A stretch of DNA of 64,000 nucleotides from Nocardia suismassiliense (lineage in GTDB: Bacteria; Actinomycetota; Actinomycetes; Mycobacteriales; Mycobacteriaceae), in assembly GCF_900269665.1 (NCBI RefSeq), contig NZ_LT985361.1:6764649-6828648 (forward strand). The letters run 5' to 3'. Within the stretch, counting starts at the first letter, position 1; every line of letters begins with the position of its first letter. Made by a program: the position numbers and the translations under genes. The notes beneath the pieces are model-generated. The model made no database searches. It had not been told where the DNA came from and saw only the letters and a list, made by a program, of their open reading frames with translations. Below are positions 1-7,597 of the stretch, in pieces.

Positions 1-565
1 CTTCGCCACGCAGTTCTCTGAGAACGTTGTGAATCGCTTGGCGGGAGTCGATGTCGACGCCGGTGCTCGGTTCGTCCAGGACCATCAGCGGGGGCGAATG
101 CACGATGCCCATGCCGATCGACAGCCGGCGGCGCTCGCCACCCGAGAGTTGCGCGCCGCCCCGGTCCGCTATCCGGCTGAGGCCGAGCCGCTCCATCACC
201 TCGGCGGCTTTACGGTGCGCGGTGGGGCGTGGCATGCCGCGCACAATCGCGGCGAAGCGCAGGTTCTGCCACACCGTCATGGCCAGGTACACCGTATTGT
301 CCTGGGGGACATAGCCGATGCGCCTGCGTAGCCGACGGCCGTGCCTGCGCACGTCGGTGCCGAAGACCTCCACCCGCCCGGCGGTCGGTTTGACGAGTCC
401 GCAGATGATGTCGAGCGCCGTGGACTTTCCGGCGCCGTTGCGGCCCAGCAGACCGAAGATTTCGCCGCGACCGACGGACAGACCCACTCCGTCCAGGGCG
501 ACGACCGAGCCGTAGGTCTTGCGCAGGCCGTCTACCAGGACAACCGGCTCGTCGGCTACGTCCAT
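1..565 (-). CDS. ABC transporter ATP-binding protein, partial (runs off left edge)
   Basis: This is the ATPase subunit of an ABC exporter of the drug/antibiotic (CcmA/DrrA-like) type; it powers a membrane permease that should lie beyond the left edge. Read on the minus strand it shows a Walker A (GRNGAGKST) near residue 42, a Q-loop region (IGYVPQDN), the signature LSGGERRRL, and Walker B followed by the D-loop (LMVLDEPSTGVD). The ATG at 565 overlaps the last 10 bases of the upstream serine hydrolase gene, so the two are probably translated from one message. The C-terminus is missing. The substrate cannot be told from the sequence. Confidence 0.9.
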   Translation of the reverse strand, partial: MDVADEPVVLVDGLRKTYGSVVALDGVGLSVGRGEIFGLLGRNGAGKSTALDIICGLVKPTAGRVEVFGTDVRRHGRRLRRRIGYVPQDNTVYLAMTVWQNLRFAAIVRGMPRPTAHRKAAEVMERLGLSRIADRGGAQLSGGERRRLSIGMGIVHSPPLMVLDEPSTGVDIDSRQAIHNVLRELRGE

Positions 566-1701
566 GACGTGGCCTGGTGGCTCGCCACAATCGAGCGGAC
601 CTGATCCCGGTAGTAGACCGCTCGTCCGTAGCGATAGGTCATCAGGACGGCCCCTACGCCGGTGGCCATGTTGAGGACGAACGAGCTCGCGGCACGGCCC
701 AGCCATCCGACCGTGTTCGCCTGCGGCGCCGACCAAGTCGGATCACTGCTCGGCACATGGAGGCCGTAGGAGAAGCCGTAGCCCTTGCCCGGGATGTAGT
801 CGGGCCCGCTACCTGCCAGCTGACCGATCTGATCGATGAAGAGTTCCCTGGTGAGGGGACCCAGAGCAGGGATGAACAGTCGACCGTCGTGGTCGGGGGC
901 GATCGCGCACAGCAGCTTTGCGAAGTCGACGGCAGTGGAATACGCGCCCGAACCGGCCGATAGCCACGCAGGTCTTTCTCGATGTGTCACAAGGTCTTCG
1001 GGGGTCGACGGAATTCCGGCGAAGGGTTGGGCGGCGCGGTGCATTTCCGTCGGCCGGATGTGAAAGCCGGTGTCGCGCAATCCGAGCGGGCGACAGACTC
1101 GGTGCTCGATGATCTCATCGAGCGGCCGGTTGTCCACCAGTTCGAGAATGCGCCCGAGGACATCCATGGCAACGCCGTATTCCCACCTGGCCCCGGGATC
1201 GGCGGAAAGGGGCAGCGTCGCCATTTTCCGGACCACCTGGTCGAGAGTCGGTGTCGCGGTCCGGTGTTCGTACTTCTGCAACTGAGCTTGCTCGTAGTAG
1301 GGCGTGACGTTCGCTGAGGTGTGCCGGCCGCCGCCGATGCCCGCGGTCTGCCGCATCAGGTCGGCGAGGATCAGCGGCCGCCGCGGCAGTCGCAGGGTGC
1401 CGGCGTCCTCGACCCGGATGCCGGTGAAGCAGGGCAGCCACTCGGCGACCGGATCCGTCAGCCGGAGGCGGTCTTCGACCACCATCGTCAACGTCGCCAG
1501 CGCAGTGAGGACCTTCGTCATGGAGTAGACGCGGAAGATGGCGTCCTCGCGCATCGGCAGCGCGCCGCTCGGGTCGAGAGCGCCGACGGCCCGCAGGTCG
1601 ACCAAGGACCCGCCGGCGGTGACCGCCACCACCGCTCCAGGTAACCGCTGCGCTGCCACATCCCCCGACACGGCGTCCAGCAGTTCCGTCATCATGTCCA
1701 T
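556..1701 (-). CDS. Serine hydrolase, beta-lactamase class C/esterase family
   Basis: A 381-residue serine hydrolase of the beta-lactamase/transpeptidase-like family (class C beta-lactamases, EstB-type esterases, D-aminopeptidases). The catalytic SxxK is SMTK near residue 60, and a Tyr motif (WEYGVAMDVLG) fits the second active-site element. No signal peptide is visible, so it is probably cytoplasmic and more likely an esterase or peptidase than a resistance enzyme. The ATG start has GGAGG about 8 bases upstream. Its 3' end overlaps the ABC ATPase gene downstream, which suggests it belongs to an export operon, perhaps modifying the exported molecule. The exact substrate is unknown. Confidence 0.85.
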   Translation of the reverse strand: MDMMTELLDAVSGDVAAQRLPGAVVAVTAGGSLVDLRAVGALDPSGALPMREDAIFRVYSMTKVLTALATLTMVVEDRLRLTDPVAEWLPCFTGIRVEDAGTLRLPRRPLILADLMRQTAGIGGGRHTSANVTPYYEQAQLQKYEHRTATPTLDQVVRKMATLPLSADPGARWEYGVAMDVLGRILELVDNRPLDEIIEHRVCRPLGLRDTGFHIRPTEMHRAAQPFAGIPSTPEDLVTHRERPAWLSAGSGAYSTAVDFAKLLCAIAPDHDGRLFIPALGPLTRELFIDQIGQLAGSGPDYIPGKGYGFSYGLHVPSSDPTWSAPQANTVGWLGRAASSFVLNMATGVGAVLMTYRYGRAVYYRDQVRSIVASHQATSWT

Positions 1702-1760
1702 TCGTCGCCCTCCGCGCCCCCCATGTGCATTCGTACTTCAGCGCCGAGTACGCCGTGGGT

Positions 1761-2600
1761 TCAAATCTCCGTGTTGTCGATCAGGCGGGTGCTGCCGAGC
1801 CAGACGGCCGCGACCAGGCGGTCACTTTTGGTGGCTGCCCGGACCGGGTCCAGGGTCTCCCGATCGACCAGCTCCAAGTATTCGACGCGGTCCATGCCCG
1901 CCTCGGTCAGCGCCCGCCGCCCCTCGCCGAGCACATCGGTGACCGAGCCCGGTTCCACCCGCAACTTCTCCGTGAGCTCCGTCAAGATCCGGAACAGCGA
2001 TGCGGCCGTTTGCCGTTCGGCGGCACCCAGGTAAGCGTTCCGGGACGAAAGGGCCAGACCGTCCGGCTCTCGCACCGTGGGCACCGACCGCACTTCGATC
2101 GGCAATCCCAGATCGCGAATGACAGCCCGCATCACCACCAACTGCTGAAAATCCTTCTCCCCCAAATACACCGCAGTCGGCGCGAGCAGCAACAGAATCT
2201 TCGACATCTCGGTGGTAACACCGGCGAAGTGTGTCGGCCGACCCACCCCACACAACACCGACGACAGGCGAGGCACCGCGACCGTCAGCCCGAACCCCGG
2301 CGGAAACAACTCATCCGCCGACGGCAACCAGGCAATATCCGCCTCCGCCTTCTCACAGAGCGCCAGATCCCGGTCCTCATCACGCGGATACGAATCGAAA
2401 TCCTCATCCGGCCCGAACTGCAACGGATTGACAAAAATCGAAGCCACCACCACGTCATCACGCGCCCTGGCCGCCCGAACAAGCGCAAGATGCCCGTCAT
2501 GCAACGCCCCCATAGTGGGCACGTACCCGATGCTCTCCCCCCGACCACGAGGCTCCGCCAAGGCCTGCCGCACGTCCGCGACACTCCGCACAACGATCAT
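1761..2600 (-). CDS. panC: Pantoate--beta-alanine ligase
   Basis: Pantothenate synthetase joins D-pantoate and beta-alanine using ATP, the last step of vitamin B5 synthesis. The 279-residue protein shows the HIGH-like nucleotide-binding motif (GALHDGH, near residue 33), the pantoate-binding region (GVGRPTHFAGV), the ATP-site segment VYLGEKDFQQ and the KMSKS-like LALSSRN. Length matches the family. A GTG at 2603 directly precedes the chosen ATG; GAGGGA lies 8 bases upstream of the ATG. In mycobacteria panC normally sits with panD and lysS, so this isolated copy may be a paralogue, for example one dedicated to a secondary pathway. That is inference; no other pan gene is in the window. Confidence 0.93.
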   Translation of the reverse strand: MIVVRSVADVRQALAEPRGRGESIGYVPTMGALHDGHLALVRAARARDDVVVASIFVNPLQFGPDEDFDSYPRDEDRDLALCEKAEADIAWLPSADELFPPGFGLTVAVPRLSSVLCGVGRPTHFAGVTTEMSKILLLLAPTAVYLGEKDFQQLVVMRAVIRDLGLPIEVRSVPTVREPDGLALSSRNAYLGAAERQTAASLFRILTELTEKLRVEPGSVTDVLGEGRRALTEAGMDRVEYLELVDRETLDPVRAATKSDRLVAAVWLGSTRLIDNTEI

Positions 2601-2772
2601 CACGTGATTCCCTCAGCGATACGACGCACAGCCACCGCGGACGTGTGAAATCCCCCACGCGCGCTGCACACGGCGAATCTTAACAAGGAGTTCGCCCCCC
2701 GTTCCCGAATCCGCCGTACTCCGAACAGGTTTCGCGGTACCAACCGTTGCTTAGTCTCGCTAGCGGCCGGAG

Positions 2773-3096
2773 TCAGAGATGCTGATCGATGAACGCCATC
2801 AACTGTTGCTTACTCCGCACCCCAGGCTTCTGCGCCACCCACGCTCCCCGATCGAACAGCACCACCGTCGGAAGCGCCCGAACCCCACACTTGGCCGCAG
2901 TATCAGCATGCTCATCAGCATTGATCCGACACCCATCAACCTTGCCGTCATACCCCGCAACCACCTCCCCCAACACAGCCTGATAGTCAGCCCACCCATC
3001 CGACGCCGCCCAGAACAAAACCAACACCGGCCGCTCAGATCTCTCGATCTCCCGCTCGAACGACGCGTCCGTAACATCCTTCAAAGTGCCCGACAT
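2773..3096 (-). CDS. Thioredoxin-fold protein lacking the CXXC active site
   Basis: A 107-residue thioredoxin-like protein. The fold is recognisable from the strand VLVLFWAASDGWADY, where thioredoxins have WCGPC, and from the cis-proline loop VRALPTVVLFDRG. Both redox cysteines are absent, because the WCxxC position reads WAASDGW. Cys residues remain at other places (VDGC, AAKC). It is therefore unlikely to be an ordinary disulfide reductase; a binding or chaperone role, or a redox-inactive relative of a bacilliredoxin or thioredoxin, is possible. The ATG at 3096 is chosen because the longer open frame upstream has no thioredoxin-like sequence. It stands alone between panC and a hypothetical gene. 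Confidence 0.8.
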   Translation of the reverse strand: MSGTLKDVTDASFEREIERSERPVLVLFWAASDGWADYQAVLGEVVAGYDGKVDGCRINADEHADTAAKCGVRALPTVVLFDRGAWVAQKPGVRSKQQLMAFIDQHL

Positions 3097-3193
3097 GGGA
3101 TCCCCCGCCCTCGAAATACGTTGCCCCACCGATGATCCCGCATTCTCCCGACGCTTGTCCGCCCATCGCCAGAAACTTGGTCGGAATGTCGCC

Positions 3194-3511
3194 CTACAGC
3201 CCGTCGATCGCGGCACCGAGGTCCGCGCCATAGCTGGACCAGCAGTAGATCGGCTCGCCCGGCTCGACCCGGTGACCCATGTACCACTCACCGTTCGCGA
3301 CCAGGTGCGCGAGGCACAAGCCGGTGAACCCGATAATCACGTCGACGTCCAACGGGGCGGATTGGTCCGGTTCACGAGGAGCGTGAAATACCGGCGTGCA
3401 GGGATCCAACACCTCCACGGTGTCGTCCTGGGCGCGTTGCCGCACCTCCTGGATAGTCCACCCATCCGGGAGGATACTTTTCTCCACCAGCGCTCCGACC
3501 TGCCCTATCAC
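3194..3511 (-). CDS. Hypothetical protein
   Basis: I do not recognise this small protein (about 105 residues from a GTG at 3511). The open frame extends further upstream but would then run through the tRNA-Val gene, so a start inside the tRNA-free part is more likely; a G-rich stretch 5 to 10 bases before the GTG could act as ribosome-binding site. The C-terminal half (GFTGLCLAHLVANGEW, PGEPIYCWSSYGADLG) looks like real protein, with aromatic and Cys content unlike a shadow frame. There is no signal peptide and no membrane helix. The start is uncertain. Confidence 0.55.
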   Translation of the reverse strand: MIGQVGALVEKSILPDGWTIQEVRQRAQDDTVEVLDPCTPVFHAPREPDQSAPLDVDVIIGFTGLCLAHLVANGEWYMGHRVEPGEPIYCWSSYGADLGAAIDGL

Positions 3512-3552
3512 ACCAAAAATCCCCCCGACCAGATGCTGTCGAGGGGATTCGG

Positions 3553-3624
3553 TGGTCCCAGCTGGTTTCGAACCAGCGACCTTCCGCGTGTGAGGCGGAC
3601 GCTCTCCCGCTGAGCTATGGGACC
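3553..3624 (-). tRNA. tRNA-Val (anticodon CAC)
   Basis: Read on the minus strand this is a complete cloverleaf. The acceptor stem GGTCCCA pairs with TGGGACC, the D-arm is GCTCAGCGGGAGAGC, the anticodon stem TCCGC/GCGGA encloses CTCACAC (anticodon CAC, valine), and the T-arm contains GGTTCGAAACC. The discriminator base is A, and a full CCA end is not encoded. It lies opposite in strand to the three other tRNA genes of the cluster. Confidence 0.95.
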
Positions 3625-3981
3625 TGAACTCATGCCACATGGTGGCGGGCCGGGTGGCGCGTGCGCACCCTCCGAACGAGATGGAACATTAGCATGCGCC
3701 ACCGGCGGTTCACCAAATCGCCACCCGGACAGGGGCGGAAGGTGGTGTGCGGCAGGCCGCCTCGACGGGGTGCCGGATGGGCCGCGCTCCCCTATTTGGC
3801 GGGCCGGCAACCCTACTGGAGCTCGGGTCGAACCTCCTCAACCACACCGGCCACCTCCGCCCCACTGGCAACCTTGCCGATTTCCCCCGTTCTACCAGCG
3901 GATTTGTAGCTTTCACCGGGCGTCCGCTAATGTTCTGTCTCGCACCACGGAGGCCACCACAGCCGCCGAGATGCAAAGAAT

Positions 3982-4053
3982 GCGGATGTAGCGCAGTGGT
4001 AGCGCATCACCTTGCCAAGGTGAGGGTCGCGGGTTCGAATCCCGTCATCCGCT
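3982..4053 (+). tRNA. tRNA-Gly (anticodon GCC)
   Basis: Complete cloverleaf. The acceptor stem GCGGATG pairs with CATCCGC, the anticodon stem TCACC/GGTGA holds the loop TTGCCAA (anticodon GCC, glycine), and the T-arm is GGGTTCGAATCCC. It is the first gene of a Gly-Cys-Val tRNA run, an arrangement common in actinobacteria. Confidence 0.96.
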
Positions 4054-4100
4054 CGAAGAGGTAGGGCAAGGCAAACAAGTTTCGCCGTCCCCCTTCGCAC

Positions 4101-4171
4101 GGTGGAGTGGCCGAGTGGTGAGGCAACGGCCTGCAAAGCCGTGCACACGGGTTCGATTCCCGTCTCCACCT
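4101..4171 (+). tRNA. tRNA-Cys (anticodon GCA)
   Basis: Complete cloverleaf. The acceptor stem GGTGGAG pairs with CTCCACC, the anticodon stem ACGGC/GCCGT encloses CTGCAAA (anticodon GCA, cysteine), and the T-arm is CGGGTTCGATTCCCG. Only one base separates it from the next tRNA, so the run is surely one transcript. Confidence 0.96.
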
Positions 4172-4172
4172 C

Positions 4173-4247
4173 GCGCGATTAGCTCAGCGGGAGAGCGCTT
4201 CCCTGACACGGAAGAGGTCACTGGTTCAATCCCAGTATCGCGCACCA
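4173..4247 (+). tRNA. tRNA-Val (anticodon GAC), CCA encoded
   Basis: Complete cloverleaf. The acceptor stem GCGCGAT pairs with ATCGCGC, the anticodon stem CTTCC/GGAAG holds CTGACAC (anticodon GAC, valine), and the T-arm contains GGTTCAATCC. The 3' CCA is encoded. It is the last tRNA of the run and is directly followed by a terminator. tRNA 3' ends like this are common integration sites. Confidence 0.96.
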
Positions 4248-4262
4248 CCGTAGTACCAGGTC

Positions 4263-4296
4263 AGGCCCCCTTTCGAGGGGGCCTTTCTTGTTTTCG
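4263..4296 (+). terminator. Rho-independent terminator after the tRNA run
   Basis: A GC-rich hairpin (AGGCCCCC, loop TTTCGA, GGGGGCCT) is followed by a T-rich tail (TTTCTTGTTTT). It lies 16 bases after the encoded CCA of tRNA-Val and would end the Gly-Cys-Val transcript. Confidence 0.9.
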
Positions 4297-4514
4297 TGAA
4301 CAATCCATGAACAGACCAGCTGCCGCCTCAGACCACTTGACAGGCTGCCGCAGACCCCGTAGCGGTCGACACGACTCCGGATCCTTGCCTGCGCTAGGCA
4401 AGTGGACTGGCCGGTCTCATGCGCGCCACATCCCTCCAGTATCTGATCGGCAACGAAACAGGTTGGGCCAACATCTCGATACTGAGGTAGGTGACAGGTC
4501 AAGGAAGGATTCTT

Positions 4515-5714
4515 ATGACCAACACAAGAGCACCGATCTTCGATACTTTTGAACGCACCGACCCTGCCCCGGCTCGCCACCGCGAACCGACGTCTGAATT
4601 CCTAGGTCGCGTAGCCGGTGCTTTCTGGGATCACGTGCGACAGCTGATGCAGACATGGGCCGATCACATCACTAACATTGCGGAGTACAACGACCTGTGT
4701 CAACGCATCCGCCTCGGTGAAGACGAACAGTTCCGGAGCGCATTCCTGGAGCTGTACCTACACGAATGCCTCCTACTGGCTGACTACACAGTTACGGTCC
4801 ATCCGCACACACCGACCGGTTCACGCCGCCCTGACTTCTACGCCGAGCGCGATGGCACAGGCTTCTACCTAGAGGCCATCGCTCCAGGCAGCAGCCCCGA
4901 CGCGAAGGGTGCCAATGCGCGTCGTGCCGTGCTGTTCGACATCGTGAATGAACTAGGCGATCCTAACTTCTTCCTGTGGTTGTCTAGCCTTACAGAGGGA
5001 CCGAACCCGCCTTCATCAGCCCGACTACGAAATGGCCTGCGTAAGTGGCTCGCTGGCTTAGACCCGGACGACTACCCCGACTTTGGGGTCGCGCCCGAGT
5101 GGCACTGGGAGCACAGCGGCTGGGCCGCCACTTTCAAAGCAATCCCGAAGAAGGCAGAAGCGCGCGGCACACGTCCAACCGACAGAGCAATAGGCGTGTA
5201 TGCCTACGCCGGTGTCAGCCGCGTCGATGACGCCCCCATGATTCGCGACGGTCTGGCCGCTAAGCACAACGCCTACGGCGATTTGAACGCCCCGTTCGTC
5301 ATCGCGATCGGCACCTACATCTTCGATAGCGATCGCTGGCACAGCACCAACGCATTCTATGGTCACGAGGCAATCCAGTTCAGCGCTACTGTGGGTGACG
5401 AGACGACCCAAGTAATACGAGAACCTGATGGCTACTTCGGTGTTTTTCCAGACTGGCAGCACCGCAACGTCTCCGCAGTATTGCTGATCAACCAGCTTAT
5501 GCCATACCACCTGCTCCAAGCCGAAACTACCCTGTGGCAACACCCTGATCCACTTCACCCGTTGCCCGAGAGCCACAGCTTTCCATGGGCAACAGTCAAA
5601 TTCGACGGAACCCAGCTCATTGGGATAACAGCGCCGGTCACCGCATCGGACTTCTTCGGACTGCCTGAAGATTGGCCTCCAGGCGAACCCTGGCCGAAAC
5701 CCGTTGCCAACTAG
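4515..5714 (+). CDS. Unrecognised protein beside the tRNA cluster, possible PD-(D/E)XK-like core
   Basis: A 399-residue protein I do not recognise. An in-frame GTG lies at 4491, but the ATG at 4515 has AAGGAAGG about 6 bases upstream and is the better start. Residues about 100-125 read SRRPDFYAERDGTGFYLEA, a pattern like the PD...(D/E)XK nuclease core but with EAI instead of ExK. The rest is rich in aromatic residues (WHWEHSGW, FPDWQHRN) with no membrane segment or signal peptide. Codon use is more AT-tolerant than in neighbours (many third-position A and T), and it stands directly behind tRNA-Val, so it may be an integrated island gene, for example a defence or restriction-like function. That is inference from position and motif only. 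Confidence 0.75.
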   Translation: MTNTRAPIFDTFERTDPAPARHREPTSEFLGRVAGAFWDHVRQLMQTWADHITNIAEYNDLCQRIRLGEDEQFRSAFLELYLHECLLLADYTVTVHPHTPTGSRRPDFYAERDGTGFYLEAIAPGSSPDAKGANARRAVLFDIVNELGDPNFFLWLSSLTEGPNPPSSARLRNGLRKWLAGLDPDDYPDFGVAPEWHWEHSGWAATFKAIPKKAEARGTRPTDRAIGVYAYAGVSRVDDAPMIRDGLAAKHNAYGDLNAPFVIAIGTYIFDSDRWHSTNAFYGHEAIQFSATVGDETTQVIREPDGYFGVFPDWQHRNVSAVLLINQLMPYHLLQAETTLWQHPDPLHPLPESHSFPWATVKFDGTQLIGITAPVTASDFFGLPEDWPPGEPWPKPVAN

Positions 5715-6165
5715 TGCTCAGAGAGTCTCAAACAAGCCGTCACAAACCTCACACCGGTTCTCGCCGACGTCGAACGCGCTCTGCGAGATCCGAACTTCCG
5801 ACCGCAGTCGCATTCGGCGGATAGGCCGTTGTTGTTGGACTTACGCCCGCCGCGCCGACCGGATTCGCGTCGACGGTAGGCCACCAGCGCGAAGGTTCCA
5901 CGAGCCCGCGCCGGTCTACGACGGTGACCACGAACACCTTGCGGTCGTTGTCGTACCTCACAGGCCGCCTAGCCGTCCGCCGAACCGAACCGAGGCAAGG
6001 CGAGGCAAGGCGAGGCAAGGCGAGGCGAGGCGAGGCGAGGCAGTGCAGGGGAGGTCGAGCGCCGCCCGCTCGCGGATGATCTGACGCTGATCGGGAACTG
6101 ATCGGCAGGACATGCCTGGTCAGTACGTTGGCGTGCGGGTCGGGTTCTCGAATGGAGAGTTATCT
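5715..6165 (+). other. Intergenic stretch without a convincing gene
   Basis: I find no reliable gene here. Short frames exist on both strands, but their composition looks like shadow coding. One minus-strand fragment (VRYDNDRKVFVVTVVDRRG, around 5900-5960) could be a relic of a protein. The stretch also holds the decamer repeat described separately and the start region of the following secreted-protein gene. Confidence 0.5.
5991..6040 (+). repeat. Five tandem copies of a 10-bp repeat
   Basis: Three exact copies of CGAGGCAAGG are followed by two of CGAGGCGAGG, which differ from the first form at one position. A related decamer (CAGTGCAGGG) follows. It is a simple-sequence tract likely to vary in copy number between strains. 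Confidence 0.95.
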
Positions 6166-6522
6166 ATGCGTCACAAGTTGGGGTTCGGGGTGGGGGTTGC
6201 TGCCTTGGTCGTGAGCACGGTGGGTGTTTTGGCACCGCAGGCGGCTGCGCAGGAGTTGGCACCGGGGGTGTCGTGCGAGGGGTTTGTTTGTCGCAATGAC
6301 ACCGATGACACGTATCGGGTGGAGGGGGTGGCCTCGTGCTCGGATTGGTATGAGCGGCGGATGACGGGGCAGGTGCCGGTGCGGGAGCGGATTCGGCCGC
6401 ATACGACGGTGACCATCTCGGTGACGTGCGGGCGGCCGGGTGATGTGACCGAGGAGGTGTTGTGGATCGACTATCGCGGTGCGGTGGTCGACAACACGCC
6501 GCGGACGGGTTCGGCCGGATAG
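6166..6522 (+). CDS. Small secreted protein, unknown function
   Basis: A 118-residue protein with a clear Sec signal peptide: a basic start (MRHKLGFG), a hydrophobic core, and a likely cleavage after PQAAAQ near residue 28. The mature part is about 90 residues with four Cys (VSCEGFVCRND, ASCSDW, VTCGRPG), suggesting two disulfides and an extracellular role. GGAGAG lies about 8 bases before the ATG. The frame is open further upstream, but the signal peptide fixes this start. I do not recognise the family. Small four-Cys secreted proteins are common in Nocardia and mycobacteria. Confidence 0.8.
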   Translation: MRHKLGFGVGVAALVVSTVGVLAPQAAAQELAPGVSCEGFVCRNDTDDTYRVEGVASCSDWYERRMTGQVPVRERIRPHTTVTISVTCGRPGDVTEEVLWIDYRGAVVDNTPRTGSAG

Positions 6523-6612
6523 TTGGTGGACTCGGCCGCGGGAATCGTGCGGCAGCTGTTCCCGCGGCCGGCGCGCTCGCACTGTGGCCGTGAGATCGAA
6601 GAGAATGAGGGG

Positions 6613-6936
6613 ATGTCACGGCCTGAGCTGCATGCGCGACCCGAGTGGCGGTTCACGCGGAACGTCTACTTTCCGGTGGCCGCTGTGGTTGAGGATCAGT
6701 GGTGGGTGTTGCGGCTCAACAGCTTTCCGGACCACGCATTATGGACGCTGTTCATCGACGGCGTAGTGCGGTTCGATATTGATGACACACCACCGTCGTG
6801 GGGCCGGCCGCTCGATCGTTCCGCACCGCTGCTGGAGCCGGAGACGGCCGAGGCGGTCTTGGCACCGGTGCGGGACTTCGTCGCATACGGCAGCGAAGTC
6901 GGCCAGCCGTGCGACGATCCGTTCTGCTGCGGTTGA
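6613..6936 (+). CDS. Hypothetical protein
   Basis: A protein of about 107 residues, not recognised. It has a compact, aromatic-rich centre (WWVLRLNSFPDHALWTLFID, residues about 25-45) and ends in a Cys-rich tail (CDDPFCCG). No signal peptide or membrane helix is seen. The ATG at 6613 is preferred over the open frame starting at 6523, because the extra 30 residues look non-coding. It is followed 37 bases later by another hypothetical gene on the same strand, so both may be co-transcribed. Confidence 0.65.
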   Translation: MSRPELHARPEWRFTRNVYFPVAAVVEDQWWVLRLNSFPDHALWTLFIDGVVRFDIDDTPPSWGRPLDRSAPLLEPETAEAVLAPVRDFVAYGSEVGQPCDDPFCCG

Positions 6937-6973
6937 GTTCTGGAACGAACTAGTGAAAGAGGGTCAGGGCGCG

Positions 6974-7594
6974 ATGAGTTCACCGGACGATGCACGGTTC
7001 GACGATCCAGCACGGCAGTTGGGAGCGGATTTGCAAGCTTTCGGCGCGGCGTATCGGGATGCGGAGGTGAACAGTCGGCCGGTGCTGTCGGTCTCGCACG
7101 CCGGGTGGCACCCGGGTGCGCGCATCGGGGCCCGCACGGCCGGTGGCTCGCTGTTGGCCTACAACGATTCCGGTCATGCGGGCGAGTTGTTGTTCGATGA
7201 GAACCCACTACCCCTCGGCAATATCTGGGGTGACGGGTTTCGGCGCGATTTCAGCGAGCGTCCGTTCTCGGTCACGAATGTGCGGCAGCACGGGGTGTCG
7301 GGTGAGATTGCCGAGGGTGCCGAAAAACTGGAGCTGATCAGCCAGGACGGGACGGTCTTCGTCGCCGACATTGTTGCCCGAACATTCGGTGTGACAATAG
7401 ATCTCGATCTGCCCTTCGAGCGGCGGATGGGCGAGCTGCGGGCAGCGGGCGCGTCGACGGACGAAATTCTGGACGTGCTGTTCGGCAGTGACACCGGCGA
7501 GCAGCAGCGTGCCGCGACGCGCCACCTGACGGTCCGGGTGTACGACGGCAACGGCGCGGTGCTGCACGAGGGCCCGGTGTTCGAGGACGCCTGA
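6974..7594 (+). CDS. Hypothetical protein
   Basis: A 206-residue soluble protein I do not recognise. It has no signal peptide, membrane segment or Cys. Residues 60-120 form a beta-rich, Gly-containing stretch (LLAYNDSGHAGELLFDENP), and the C-terminus is acidic. The ATG at 6974 was chosen because sequence before it in the same frame looks like a shadow of the previous gene. It ends 3 bases before the stop of gyrB on the other strand, so the two genes converge with no room for a terminator. Confidence 0.7.
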   Translation: MSSPDDARFDDPARQLGADLQAFGAAYRDAEVNSRPVLSVSHAGWHPGARIGARTAGGSLLAYNDSGHAGELLFDENPLPLGNIWGDGFRRDFSERPFSVTNVRQHGVSGEIAEGAEKLELISQDGTVFVADIVARTFGVTIDLDLPFERRMGELRAAGASTDEILDVLFGSDTGEQQRAATRHLTVRVYDGNGAVLHEGPVFEDA

Positions 7595-7597
7595 CGC

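Noticed and set aside
5749..6018. Minus-strand frame of 89 codons with VRYDNDRKVFVVTVVDRRG
   Set aside because: It may be a relic, but it starts inside the decamer repeat and shows no start signal or domain.
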